From NCBI GenBank assembly GCA_958295825.1, contig OY282375.1:1907489-1971488 (forward strand): 64,000 nucleotides of DNA, given 5' to 3'. Below are positions 25,023 through 33,797 of the stretch, piece by piece. The DNA is from an uncultured Candidatus Entotheonella sp. (GTDB lineage: Bacteria; Tectomicrobia; Entotheonellia; Entotheonellales; Entotheonellaceae). Numbering within the stretch: the first letter of the stretch is position 1; each line of letters opens with the position of its first letter. The position numbers were made by a program, and so were the translations under genes. The notes under the pieces were generated by a model. It did no database searches. It saw only the letters and a program-made list of their open reading frames with translations, and was not told the origin of the DNA.

Positions 25023-27407
25023 GTGGATTTAGCTGACAATCCAAAATCAGCCGTCCAAAATCAGCAATCCGTAAGCAGGCATCCCATCGCCACCTTCGTC
25101 GACCGTCTGGTGTTCGGCCGCCGCCTCGTGACCCTCGTCGTCTTCGTGGTAGTTACAGTGGCGCTGGCGTGGCTGGCTACCGGGTTGCGCGTGGATGCCG
25201 GCTTCACCAAGCTGTTGCCGGTTGAACACGACTACATGCAGACCTTCCTTGAGTATCGTGACGAATTCGGCAGCGCCGACCGCGTGGCCGTGGCGGTGAT
25301 GGCGCGCGGCGGCAACATGTTCACGCCCGAGTTTTTCGCGTTGCTGCGCCGAGTGACGGACGCCGTGTTCTTCCTGCCGGGTGTCGACCGCACCCAGGTC
25401 TACTCTATCCTCACCCCCAACGTGCGTTTCATCGAGGTGATCGAGGACGGCCTCATGAGCGGGGATGTTCTGCCGTCGGATTTCAAACCGACTGAAGAAA
25501 GCTTGGCGCAGGTCCGCGAGAACATCATCAAAGCCGGCGTCGTCGGCCGCCTGGTCGCCAACGACTTTTCCGGCGCCCTGGTCAGCGCCAAGCTGCAGGA
25601 ATTCGATCCCAACACCGGGGAGAAGCTCGACTACCTCCACGTGGCGGCGGAACTCGAACGCATCCGCGTCGAGGCGAGCGGACATGAAGGAGGCGGGCCC
25701 ATCGCGGATTTGCACGTCATCGGCTTCGCCAAGGTGGTGGGGGACATCGCGGCGGGTGCGGTGCGCGTGGTGCTGTTCTTCGTCATCACCTTTGCGATCA
25801 CGGCCTTGTTCGTCTACGTCTACACTGGCTCCCTGCGCTTCACCGTCATGCTGCTCGCCTGCGCTCTGATTGCGATGGTGTGGCAGCTCGGCGCGCTCGT
25901 CGGTCTCGGTTTCGGCATCGATCCGATATCCATCCTCGTGCCCTTCTTGGTGTTCGCGATCGGGGTCAGCCACGGCGTGCAGATGGTCAGCGCCGTACGA
26001 GCCGAAGCGATTGGCGGCGCGCCGCCGCTGACGGCCGCACGCAACAGCCTGCGCCGCCTGCTGTTGCCCGGCGCCGTGGCGCTCGCCTCCGACACCGTAG
26101 GCTTCGTGACCATCTCGCTCATCGCAGTGCCGGTGATCCAGGAAATTGCGATTGCCGCCAGCCTCGGCGTCGCCGCCATCATCCTCACCAACCTGGGCCT
26201 CCTACCGGTGCTGCTCTCCTACGTCACGATCAACACCCGGCAACGCGACGCGGCCCTTGAACGCGACCGCCGCCTGGCGCCGCTGTGGGCCCGTTTTGCG
26301 GGCGTGGCGCGGCGCGGCCCCGCCCTCGTCACCATCGGCCTGGCCGTCGTCCTGATGATCATCGGCGCCTCCTATGCGCCGATGGTGCACATTGGCGACC
26401 AGCATCACGGCGTGCCGGAACTGCGCCCGGCCTCCGCGTATAATCTCGATGCCGCAGCCATCGGTGAGCGGTTCGAGATCGGCGTCGACGTCTTCACGGT
26501 CATCGCGGAAACCAAGTCGGAAGGCTGCATCGACTATGAGGTGATGAACACCCTCGACCGGTTCGAGTGGCACATGCGCAACGTGGAGGGTGTGCAATCC
26601 GTGGCCGCGCTGAGCGGCGCCGTTCGCAAGGTTGCGTCCGGCCTGAAGGAAGGCAGCCTCAAATGGCGGACCGTACCGCGCGATCCGTACGTGCTGGCGC
26701 AGACCGGAACGTACGTGCCGACCAGCAGCGGCCTCCTCAACGCCGATTGCAGCGCCATGCCGGTGATGGTCTACACCACGGACCACAAGGCCGTGACCAT
26801 CGAGCGCATCGTCGATGCGGTCAAGACGTTCAACGCCCCCAATCCGAACGAGGAGATCGTCTTCCGTCTCGCTTCCGGCAACGTCGGCGTCATGGCTGCG
26901 GTGAACGAGGAGGTCTCGGCCTCGCAGTTCCCGATTCTCGGCTACGTCTACGCCGCGGTCATCATCCTGTGCCTGATCTTCTTCCGCTCGCTGGCGGCCA
27001 CGGTGTGCATCGTCGTGCCGCTCGCCGCCGTGTCGCTGCTCGCCTATGCGCTGATGGCGGCGCTGGAGATCGGGCTGAAGGTGTCCACGCTGCCGGTGGT
27101 GGCGCTCGGCATCGGCATCGGCGTCGATTACGGCATCTACATCTACGGGCAGCTTCGCCTCCACTTGGCGGATGGCCTCGACTTTGCGACCGCCTACGTA
27201 CGCACCCTTGCCACCGCGGGAGCCGCGGTGGTGCTGACTGGCCTCACCCTGGCGGCCGGCGTGGCGACCTGGATCGTGGCGCCGCTTCAGCTCCAGGCCG
27301 ACATGGGTACAGTGCTGACGTTCATGTTCCTCGTCAACATGATCGGCGCTATTGTGCTGCTGCCGTCGCTCGGCGCGTGGCTGATCAAGCCGAAAAAGAC
27401 GACCTGA
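25023..27407 (+). CDS. RND/MMPL superfamily permease
   Basis: The 794-residue inner-membrane protein has two repeats, each a membrane helix, a large periplasmic loop and then five helices, as in HpnN/MMPL-type transporters. The first periplasmic part begins GLRVDAGFTKLLP. Helix clusters occur about residues 235-400 and 640-790, with SILVPFLVFAIGVSHGVQM and ALGIGIGVDYGIYIYGQ as matching repeat positions. The start is GTG 25023; no better start is seen before the first helix. With DUF1302, DUF1329 and YCF48 it probably moves hydrophobic molecules across the envelope. Confidence 0.9.
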   Translation: MDLADNPKSAVQNQQSVSRHPIATFVDRLVFGRRLVTLVVFVVVTVALAWLATGLRVDAGFTKLLPVEHDYMQTFLEYRDEFGSADRVAVAVMARGGNMFTPEFFALLRRVTDAVFFLPGVDRTQVYSILTPNVRFIEVIEDGLMSGDVLPSDFKPTEESLAQVRENIIKAGVVGRLVANDFSGALVSAKLQEFDPNTGEKLDYLHVAAELERIRVEASGHEGGGPIADLHVIGFAKVVGDIAAGAVRVVLFFVITFAITALFVYVYTGSLRFTVMLLACALIAMVWQLGALVGLGFGIDPISILVPFLVFAIGVSHGVQMVSAVRAEAIGGAPPLTAARNSLRRLLLPGAVALASDTVGFVTISLIAVPVIQEIAIAASLGVAAIILTNLGLLPVLLSYVTINTRQRDAALERDRRLAPLWARFAGVARRGPALVTIGLAVVLMIIGASYAPMVHIGDQHHGVPELRPASAYNLDAAAIGERFEIGVDVFTVIAETKSEGCIDYEVMNTLDRFEWHMRNVEGVQSVAALSGAVRKVASGLKEGSLKWRTVPRDPYVLAQTGTYVPTSSGLLNADCSAMPVMVYTTDHKAVTIERIVDAVKTFNAPNPNEEIVFRLASGNVGVMAAVNEEVSASQFPILGYVYAAVIILCLIFFRSLAATVCIVVPLAAVSLLAYALMAALEIGLKVSTLPVVALGIGIGVDYGIYIYGQLRLHLADGLDFATAYVRTLATAGAAVVLTGLTLAAGVATWIVAPLQLQADMGTVLTFMFLVNMIGAIVLLPSLGAWLIKPKKTT

Positions 27408-27429
27408 AATAAGGGGAGACAGAAGTACG

Positions 27430-28611
27430 ATGGCCGCCATACAAACGTACAATCCGTTTGCACCCGAGGTGAAAGAAGACCCGTATCCCGCCTACGACTG
27501 GCTGCGGCGTGAGCACCCGGTGTATCACAATGAAAAACTGGATTTCTGGGCGCTGAGCCGTTACGAGGACGTCGAGTGGGCGGCGCGCCGGCCGGAGATA
27601 TTTTCCTCGGCTCAGGGCATCGGGCCGGACCGCCAGGTCGGAGTGTCCATGATTACCAAGGACCCGCCGGAGCACACGCGGCTGCGCAAGCTCGTCAGCA
27701 AGGCGTTTACGCCCCGCATGGTGTCGCAACTGGAACCGCGCATTCGGGCGATTACGGACGAATTGATCGATAGGGTGATTGAGAGGGGGGCGTTCGACCT
27801 CGTTCAGAACCTGGCCTACCCGCTGCCGGTCATCGTCATTGCCGAAATGCTGGGCGTCGACCCGGAGCGGCGGGACGATTTCAAGCGCTGGTCGGACGAC
27901 GTGATCCACATCGTGGCCGCCGGGCAGAATGAAACGCGGATGGCACAGTACATGGAGAGCTGGGAGGCATTCAAGGCCTACTTCGTGGAGATGATTGAGG
28001 CGCGTCGCCGCGCACCGCGGGACGATCTGGTATCGGCGCTGGTGCAGGCCCAGGAAGAACGCGATGCACTTACCCTGAGCGAGTTGCTCAACGCCTGCCT
28101 GCTGCTGCTCGTGGCGGGCAACGAAACCACCACCAACCTGATCGGCAACGGCGCACGGGCGCTCTTCACGCACACCGAAGAGGGCTTGAAGGTACGCCAG
28201 CAGCCCGAACTCATCCCCAGCATGATCGAAGAGGTGCTGCGCTACGACTCACCCATCCAGGGCACCTTCCGCACCACCACGGAAGCGGTCGACGTCCAGG
28301 GCGTGACGATCCCCGGCGACAGCAAAGTCCTGCTGCTCTGGGCCTCAGCCAATCGCGACCCGGCGGTGTTCCCTGATCCGAACCGCTTTGACATTGAACG
28401 CCCTATCGACCGGCATCTGGCATTCGGCATCGGCATTCACTTCTGCCTTGGCGCCCCGCTGGCCCGACTCGAAGCGCGCGTCGCCACCGAAACGATCCTG
28501 CGCCGCATGCACCACGTGGAGCCGGATCCGGACGGGATAATCGAGCGCGTCGACAACCCGTTCTTCCGCGGCCTCAAGCATTACCCGCTGGTGTTCGAGC
28601 CGATGCGGTGA
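27430..28611 (+). CDS. Cytochrome P450 (soluble bacterial type)
   Basis: The 393-residue monooxygenase has all class landmarks. The C-helix DPPEHTRLRKLVSKAFTPR is present, as is the I-helix LLLVAGNETTTNLIGNG with its acid/alcohol pair. The ExxR helix is EEVLRYDSP, and the heme loop FGIGIHFCLGAPLAR contains the axial cysteine. No redox partner is encoded nearby. It follows the RND permease by 22 bases on the same strand and may share its transcript. A hydrophobic substrate such as a terpene, steroid or alkyl compound is inferred from the context. Confidence 0.95.
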   Translation: MAAIQTYNPFAPEVKEDPYPAYDWLRREHPVYHNEKLDFWALSRYEDVEWAARRPEIFSSAQGIGPDRQVGVSMITKDPPEHTRLRKLVSKAFTPRMVSQLEPRIRAITDELIDRVIERGAFDLVQNLAYPLPVIVIAEMLGVDPERRDDFKRWSDDVIHIVAAGQNETRMAQYMESWEAFKAYFVEMIEARRRAPRDDLVSALVQAQEERDALTLSELLNACLLLLVAGNETTTNLIGNGARALFTHTEEGLKVRQQPELIPSMIEEVLRYDSPIQGTFRTTTEAVDVQGVTIPGDSKVLLLWASANRDPAVFPDPNRFDIERPIDRHLAFGIGIHFCLGAPLARLEARVATETILRRMHHVEPDPDGIIERVDNPFFRGLKHYPLVFEPMR

Positions 28612-28676
28612 TTTCCAACACATCTCTGTGATAGAGTGACCTGCCAAATTTTTGCAGGCGTCCGAGGAGTCATGCA

Positions 28677-29102
28677 ATGCCCGTCGTTGACACACTCAGA
28701 CTGAAAACCAAGTTGTCGGGCAGCGGCATGCCTGAGCTCCAGGCACAGGTTCTCGTTGAAGAACTCGATGAGGCGCTGAGTACGGCAATTGCCGCCCAAG
28801 TCGCCACCAAGGCGGACGTCGTTGAACTGCGCGCCGCCATCAGCGCTATCCATGAGCGTTTCGAACAGGTTGATAAACGCTTCGAGCAAATTGACAAACG
28901 CTTCGATGACATGAATCAACGCTTCAACGATCTGAATCAGAGCGTCAATCAACGCTTCAACGATCTGAATCAGAGCGTCAATCAACGCTTCAACGATCTG
29001 AATCAGAGCGTCGCGCAAATGCGCTCCTGGTTAGTGGGTCTCTACTTCTTCATTGCCTTCGGCTTTCTTGGGATGATTTTGAAGGACATGATCTTCGGGT
29101 AG
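28677..29102 (+). CDS. Coiled-coil protein with C-terminal membrane anchor and 11-residue repeats
   Basis: The 141-residue protein has an N-terminal globular segment and then a coiled coil built from 11-residue repeats (HERFEQVDKRF, NQRFNDLNQSV). It ends in one membrane helix (LVGLYFFIAFGFLGMIL). The last three repeats are perfect at DNA level. The ATG is preceded by a GAGGAG site. It resembles DUF1640-like small membrane coiled-coil proteins. Function is unknown. Confidence 0.7.
   Translation: MPVVDTLRLKTKLSGSGMPELQAQVLVEELDEALSTAIAAQVATKADVVELRAAISAIHERFEQVDKRFEQIDKRFDDMNQRFNDLNQSVNQRFNDLNQSVNQRFNDLNQSVAQMRSWLVGLYFFIAFGFLGMILKDMIFG
28914..29012 (+). repeat. 33-bp tandem repeat, three identical units
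   Basis: Three perfect 33-base units each encode NQRFNDLNQSV. The exact identity, with no third-base drift, points to recent expansion or active homogenisation. Confidence 0.95.
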
Positions 29103-29127
29103 GCTCTGCGTCTCGTCTCAGTGGAAT

Positions 29128-29153
29128 GTCGGATTACGCTTCGCTAATCCGAC
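29128..29153. terminator. Dispersed palindrome between convergent genes
   Basis: GTCGGATTA and TAATCCGAC form perfect 9-base arms around CGCTTCGC. It lies between a plus gene ending at 29102 and a minus gene ending at 29174, so it can act as a two-way terminator. Related copies are at 49393 and 56782. Confidence 0.65.
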
Positions 29154-29173
29154 CTGCATGACACGAAAATTCC

Positions 29174-30202
29174 CTACTTGCCGGCCAGTTCGCGGCGCAC
29201 CAACTGGGTGGCTTCGACCATGCGCCGCAGCTTCAGCACGGTGAGCCAGCGCGGCAACTGGAAAAACCCGCAGTCGGGATTGATGAACACCTTTTCAGGC
29301 CCGACGTGCTGCAAGCCCTCACGAATCCGCTCAGCGATTTCCTCCACTGGCTCCACATAGAACGACTTCACGTCTACGACGCCCAGCCCCACTTCGCGCC
29401 CATCGCAAAATTCATCGAGACGCTCGATCTCCTTCATCTCACGGTTGGCGAATTCCAGCACGAACTGATCCGCCCGCGCCTCGTGAAAGGTGGGAAATAG
29501 CGGCGCGTATCGCCGCGGGCCGCGTGGCCGGCTGCCCAAATTGCCGAAACACACGTGCAGGGCAATTTTGGCCTCCACCCCGGCGACAGTGGCGTTGTAC
29601 AGGTCGAGGTAATCCTTGGCCGTACCGGGGACGATGGCGTACGAGGGCTCGTCGATCTGCAGGAAGTCAACCCCTTCAGCCGATAGTGCCTTGAGCTCGG
29701 CGTTGATCACCGGCACGAAGGACCAGCATAACTCCAAGCGGTCTTTGTAAAACGACTGATCGCGGGTCTGGATGTGGATGCTCAGAGTCAGGGGACCCGG
29801 ACAGGTCACCTTGAGGGGGCGCCGCGCGACCTGTCGGGCATAACGCACTTCCTCGACGATGCCCAACCCCTGCGGCACGGTCACGGGCTCGACCGGGCGG
29901 TAGCGCGGTGGCATGTCGTAGCCATAAACGCCCGTCTTGCGTAGCTCCGGCAGGCGTTCGAGGCCCTCCATGCGGCGGTAGAAGCTCTGCACGAAGTACC
30001 AGCGGCGCATTTCGCCGTCCGAGATGATGTCCACGCCGGCGCGCTCCTGGTCCAGGATGGCGGCGTTGACCGCGTCGTCCACGGCCTCGCGGGCATCGGT
30101 GCTGCCATAGCGACCCTGCTCGATCTCCTCAAGGGCGGTGAAGAACCAGCCCGGATAGGCATGGCTGCCGACGACGGTGGTGGGAAGCAGCAGATCGCTC
30201 AT
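29174..30202 (-). CDS. Cobalamin-independent methionine synthase-like (MetE C-terminal family) protein
   Basis: The 342-residue protein matches the catalytic C-terminal barrel of MetE. Candidate zinc ligands are the His and Cys of LHVCFGNLG and the Cys of INPDCGFFQLPR. It lacks the N-terminal MetE half, so it is a MetE-like methyltransferase, and its methyl donor and acceptor may differ. It is the last gene of a minus-strand group and starts two bases after the crotonase stop. Confidence 0.85.
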   Translation of the reverse strand: MSDLLLPTTVVGSHAYPGWFFTALEEIEQGRYGSTDAREAVDDAVNAAILDQERAGVDIISDGEMRRWYFVQSFYRRMEGLERLPELRKTGVYGYDMPPRYRPVEPVTVPQGLGIVEEVRYARQVARRPLKVTCPGPLTLSIHIQTRDQSFYKDRLELCWSFVPVINAELKALSAEGVDFLQIDEPSYAIVPGTAKDYLDLYNATVAGVEAKIALHVCFGNLGSRPRGPRRYAPLFPTFHEARADQFVLEFANREMKEIERLDEFCDGREVGLGVVDVKSFYVEPVEEIAERIREGLQHVGPEKVFINPDCGFFQLPRWLTVLKLRRMVEATQLVRRELAGK

Positions 30203-30204
30203 CC

Positions 30205-30984
30205 TCAGCGGCCTTTCCAGTTCGGCTTGCGTTTCTCGGCAAAGGCTTTCGGCCCCTCGACGATGTCCTCGGAACGCCGCATGGCGGTGCTCTGGGTGTA
30301 TTCCAGGTTGAGGGCGATATCCAGCGGATGGCCGAGCCCCATCATCGCCGCCTGCTTGCTGGCCCGGATGGACAGCGGCGCGCCCTCCAGGATGTCCTGA
30401 GCCCAGCGATCGACGGTGGACATGAGGTCGGCGAGCGGCACCACCTCATTGACGATGCCCCAGCGGTGCGCTTCCGGCGCCGTCATGTGGCGGCCGGTCA
30501 GGATGTAGCCCATGGCGATCTTCTGCGGCATCATGCGCGGCAGTCGGTGCACCCCGCCGGCGCCCGCCATCAGCCCGACGCGCGGTTCGGGCAAGCCGAG
30601 GCGGGCATGATCCGCGGCGATGATGATGTCGCACGCCAACGCCATCTCGAAGCCGCCGCCGAGCGCGAAGCCGTTGACCGCCGCGATGATCGGCTTCCAG
30701 CAATCCGTGCGCTTGGCCAGGCCGCCGAAGCCGCTCTCGCCGACGCGCACCATGCCCAAGCCGTGTTCGGCCGTGTATTTCAGATCGTTGCCCGCCGAGA
30801 ACGCCTTGTCGCCGCTGCCGGTGAGGATGCCGATCCATACCTCGGGGTCGTTCTGAAAGTCGTTCCAGATCTCATGAAGCTCAAGATTGGCGGGCGGATG
30901 CAGGGCGTTCATACGCTCCGGGCGGTTGATCGTCACCGTCGCGATGCGGCCCTTTTTCTCATAGGTAGCAAATTCGTATGCCAT
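30205..30984 (-). CDS. Enoyl-CoA hydratase/isomerase (crotonase) family protein
   Basis: The 259-residue protein has the crotonase oxyanion segments FSAGNDLKYT and NGFALGGGFEMALACD. The PEPRVGLMAGAGGVHRLPR block follows, carrying the first candidate catalytic glutamate. The tail FAEKRKPNWKGR is usual. It may act in CoA-thioester degradation. The downstream MetE-like gene follows by two bases, so they are co-transcribed. Confidence 0.88.
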   Translation of the reverse strand: MAYEFATYEKKGRIATVTINRPERMNALHPPANLELHEIWNDFQNDPEVWIGILTGSGDKAFSAGNDLKYTAEHGLGMVRVGESGFGGLAKRTDCWKPIIAAVNGFALGGGFEMALACDIIIAADHARLGLPEPRVGLMAGAGGVHRLPRMMPQKIAMGYILTGRHMTAPEAHRWGIVNEVVPLADLMSTVDRWAQDILEGAPLSIRASKQAAMMGLGHPLDIALNLEYTQSTAMRRSEDIVEGPKAFAEKRKPNWKGR

Positions 30985-31035
30985 AGTCAGCTTTCTCCAT
31001 TCTTCACTCTGCTTGGGCCTCCAGATGAAACCACT

Positions 31036-31593
31036 TTAGTTCGCCAAGCGCGGTACGTCTACTCCCTGGCGTAAGACCCGGGGGTGCCACCAGCCGCTGG
31101 TTTCCTGGCACTGCTGGCGCCACTTCCAGGAAATGAAGGTGGCGTGTCTGAGCATGGAACGCCGCAGCGTACCGTGCTGACCGATACGGTCGAGAAAATC
31201 GAACGTCAACGTGTTTTCGATGCGCTTGCGGGCCATCCAGCAGTGCTGCACGGCGGCGGGGATGCCCTTGTAGTAGAGCACGAAATGCAGGTATTCGTGC
31301 GCCAGATAAAGCTCGACAATGCGCGGCGCGCCGGAAAAAGCGTGCACCGGATGCAGGTGCACCTCGCCCTTCCGAAGGTCGGCCATGGCGGCGCCCTTGT
31401 CGAGCTCCACCAGGCGGATGGCGGGCCGCGCGATGAGGCCGTTGCCCTTGCCGAGCCTCACCGCGTATTGCCACAACGCTTCCTGCCGTGATTCGGATGG
31501 GATTTGCGGGCGTTCCTGCGCCATCAGGAGGCTGAAGGCGTTGAAAACCAGCAAGGCAAGCAGAATGCCGCAACTTGCGACCGTGACGCGCAC
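31036..31593 (-). CDS. Secreted protein with HExxH motif (putative metallopeptidase)
   Basis: The 185-residue protein starts with a signal peptide or membrane helix (CGILLALLVFNAFSLLMA). Near the middle AHEYLHFVLYY gives a zinc-binding HExxH. Outside the motif I recognise no family. The pair of cysteines (QHCWMARK and QQCQETSG) may form a disulfide. It sits inside a catabolic-looking operon, 13 bases after the hydratase gene. That is an odd place for a peptidase. Confidence 0.55.
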   Translation of the reverse strand: MRVTVASCGILLALLVFNAFSLLMAQERPQIPSESRQEALWQYAVRLGKGNGLIARPAIRLVELDKGAAMADLRKGEVHLHPVHAFSGAPRIVELYLAHEYLHFVLYYKGIPAAVQHCWMARKRIENTLTFDFLDRIGQHGTLRRSMLRHATFISWKWRQQCQETSGWWHPRVLRQGVDVPRLAN

Positions 31594-31606
31594 CCATTTC
31601 CCCCGG

Positions 31607-32395
31607 CTAGTCGAAGCTCAGATCCACCCCGCCCAAGACGCCAAAATCAGCCCGCACGCGGTCGCTGGCCTTGCCCTCGTAAACGTCCGTGCACACGCCG
31701 GTGCTGACCCGCTCCCCGGCCTTCAGGGCGCCGCCGAACTTGGGCAGCTCGTTGGCCAGCCAGGCCAGCACGTTGAGCGGATGGCCCAGCACCGCGGCGC
31801 CATTACCTTGCGTGATGACGTGGTCGTTGACAATGAGCCGCACATCGTGCGCGGGCAAATCCAGATCGCGCCACGCTACGTACGGCTCACCGACAATCCA
31901 GGCGCCGTGGACGGCGTTGTCGGCGATCAACGACAGCGCCCCGGCCGCGGTCCAGTCCACGTAGTGCCAATCGACGACCTCGATAGCCGGCAGGATGGCG
32001 GCCACAAAGGGGGCGATGGATTCCGCGGTGTAGGGCTCGGTGGCTGCAGGCACCGTCTGGGCCATCTCAAAGGCGAACTCCGCTTCGATGATACGGTGCA
32101 CGAAGTCACCGGCGGGCCGGCGGGCCGGCGCCGCATAGAGCGTCGGCGACAACAGGCGGCCGCAGAACGGCCCGTCAACGCGCAGCAGGTCTTGCGCCAG
32201 CTTGTTGGTGCACGCTACTTTGTAGCCCACCGCGTGCCCGTGCGAGGGCGCCAGGAGCCGCTCGACGAGGGCGGCCTGCACGGCGTAAGCTTCGGACGCT
32301 TCCACCGGTCGGCAGGTTTCCGGCAGCGCCTCCGCAACGCTCCGTGTACGCCGCAGCTCCGCCAGGAAGTCGGCCGCGGCAGCTACCCGATCCAT
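31607..32395 (-). CDS. 2-keto-4-pentenoate hydratase / FAH family (MhpD-like)
   Basis: This protein of about 262 residues resembles MhpD-type hydratases, which add water to 2-hydroxypenta-2,4-dienoate in meta-cleavage pathways. IIEAEFAFEMAQTVP carries the metal-binding glutamates, VVDWHYVDWTAAGALSLIAD is a usual block, and GKASDRVRADFGVLG ends the fold. ATG 32395 (MDRVAAAADFLAEL) is preferred over 32425. It is the first gene of the minus-strand group 32395-29174. Confidence 0.85.
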   Translation of the reverse strand: MDRVAAAADFLAELRRTRSVAEALPETCRPVEASEAYAVQAALVERLLAPSHGHAVGYKVACTNKLAQDLLRVDGPFCGRLLSPTLYAAPARRPAGDFVHRIIEAEFAFEMAQTVPAATEPYTAESIAPFVAAILPAIEVVDWHYVDWTAAGALSLIADNAVHGAWIVGEPYVAWRDLDLPAHDVRLIVNDHVITQGNGAAVLGHPLNVLAWLANELPKFGGALKAGERVSTGVCTDVYEGKASDRVRADFGVLGGVDLSFD

Positions 32396-32565
32396 ACGTT
32401 TCCCCTTCTGTGATGAGTGTCCCATCGTTAACGAAAGAAAGCGCCCATCATAGGGGACAGAGACCCCAACCGCCAGAAGTGACCGTCCCCCGGCGTGCTA
32501 TAATTGCCGCCCTGAGAACGACCCCCAAAGAAAACATCGTGGCATTTGGCTGGAGGAATCCCACC

Positions 32566-33738
32566 ATGAGAACCATTCCAAGCATTCGCTGGCTGCTGGC
32601 GCCGCTGGCCGTTGCGCTGGCCGTCCAATTCCCCTCGACCCTGCTGGCGCAGGTGGTCATTGCGGGCAATGACAACAAGGCCTTGGTTGTCGACGGCAAG
32701 CTGCAGATCGACCCGCAGGGCGTGCAATCCGTGTCCATCATCGACATCGGCCCGGACGGCCCGACGCTGCGCGCCACCGTTGAGACGCCCAACAGCATTT
32801 TTGGCCCGCCGACCAACTTGGCCGTCACCCCAGACAACCGCTTGGCGCTGGTGGCGGAAGCCGTAATGATCGATCCCGACGCCTCGCCGCCCAAGTTCAT
32901 GCCCAGCGACAAGCTGCACGTTATCGACCTGGAGGCCGACCCGCCGCAGATCATCGACACCCTCACCGTGGGCCGCCAGCCCTCCGGCATGGCTATCAGC
33001 CCCGACGGGCGCATGGCGATCGTCGCCAACCGCGCCGAGACGTCCGTGTCGGTGCTCAGCATCACGGGCAGGCAGGTGCGCTTCAAGGGCAAGGTGGAAA
33101 CGGGCGACCAGGTCACCCACGTGGCGTTCACGCCGGACGGCAAACGGGCGATGATCAACAAGGCCAGCACGGACCAAGTGTCGTTCCTGGCCATCGACGA
33201 CGCCGAGGTCACCCTCGCCGGGCCGGACTTGGCGGTCGGCGATTATCCGTACAATGCCGACATCACCCCCGACGGACACTTGGGCATCGTGGCCAACACC
33301 GGTAACAACGGGCGCTCCGACGGCAACATCGACTCGATCACCGTGATCGACTTGCAGCACAATCCACCGCGCGTCATCGACCACCTGGCGGCGGGCGACG
33401 CGCCGGAGGGCATCACCATCAGCCCGGACAGCCGTCTGGCGGTGACCGGCAACCTATGCGGCAGCGACGCGCCGCCGGACGCCTGGTTTCTGCGCAGCCC
33501 CGGCTGTATCCAGGTGTTCGAGATCAGCGATTCGGGCGTGCGCCACGTAGCGGAACTGCCGGCCGGCGGCGTTCCCGAAGCCCTGGCCTTCAGCCCGGAC
33601 GGCCGCTGGCTGCTAGTGGCCAACCTGCTGGATGCCAATGTCAGCGTGTTCGAGGTGCGGAACGGCCAGGTTGTCGATACGGGCCGCAAGCTAGCGCTGC
33701 CCGGGCACCCCGGCTCAATGCGCGCCACCACGCCCTGA
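32566..33738 (+). CDS. Periplasmic YVTN/lactonase-like beta-propeller protein
   Basis: The 390-residue protein has a signal peptide (LLAPLAVALAVQFPSTLLAQ) and repeated YVTN-type blades, for example VTPDNRLALVAEAV, ISPDGRMAIVANRAE, FTPDGKRAMINKAS, ITPDGHLGIVANTG and FSPDGRWLLVANLLD. The ATG at 32566 gives the signal peptide; the frame is open further upstream. Substrate or partner is unknown. It is divergent from the hydratase operon and 59 bases upstream of the quinone reductase. Confidence 0.82.
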   Translation: MRTIPSIRWLLAPLAVALAVQFPSTLLAQVVIAGNDNKALVVDGKLQIDPQGVQSVSIIDIGPDGPTLRATVETPNSIFGPPTNLAVTPDNRLALVAEAVMIDPDASPPKFMPSDKLHVIDLEADPPQIIDTLTVGRQPSGMAISPDGRMAIVANRAETSVSVLSITGRQVRFKGKVETGDQVTHVAFTPDGKRAMINKASTDQVSFLAIDDAEVTLAGPDLAVGDYPYNADITPDGHLGIVANTGNNGRSDGNIDSITVIDLQHNPPRVIDHLAAGDAPEGITISPDSRLAVTGNLCGSDAPPDAWFLRSPGCIQVFEISDSGVRHVAELPAGGVPEALAFSPDGRWLLVANLLDANVSVFEVRNGQVVDTGRKLALPGHPGSMRATTP

Positions 33739-33797
33739 AACCCGACTTTCCAGCCCAACGAAGGGAGTCTGACAACACAACAGGAGGAAAGCAAACC

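Noticed and set aside
26202..27452. Long minus-strand open frame of 416 codons
   Set aside because: It is antisense to the RND permease and carries a His/Asp/Arg-rich shadow composition.
28914..29012. CRISPR-like repeat array
   Set aside because: The three units are adjacent with no spacers and lie inside a coding frame.
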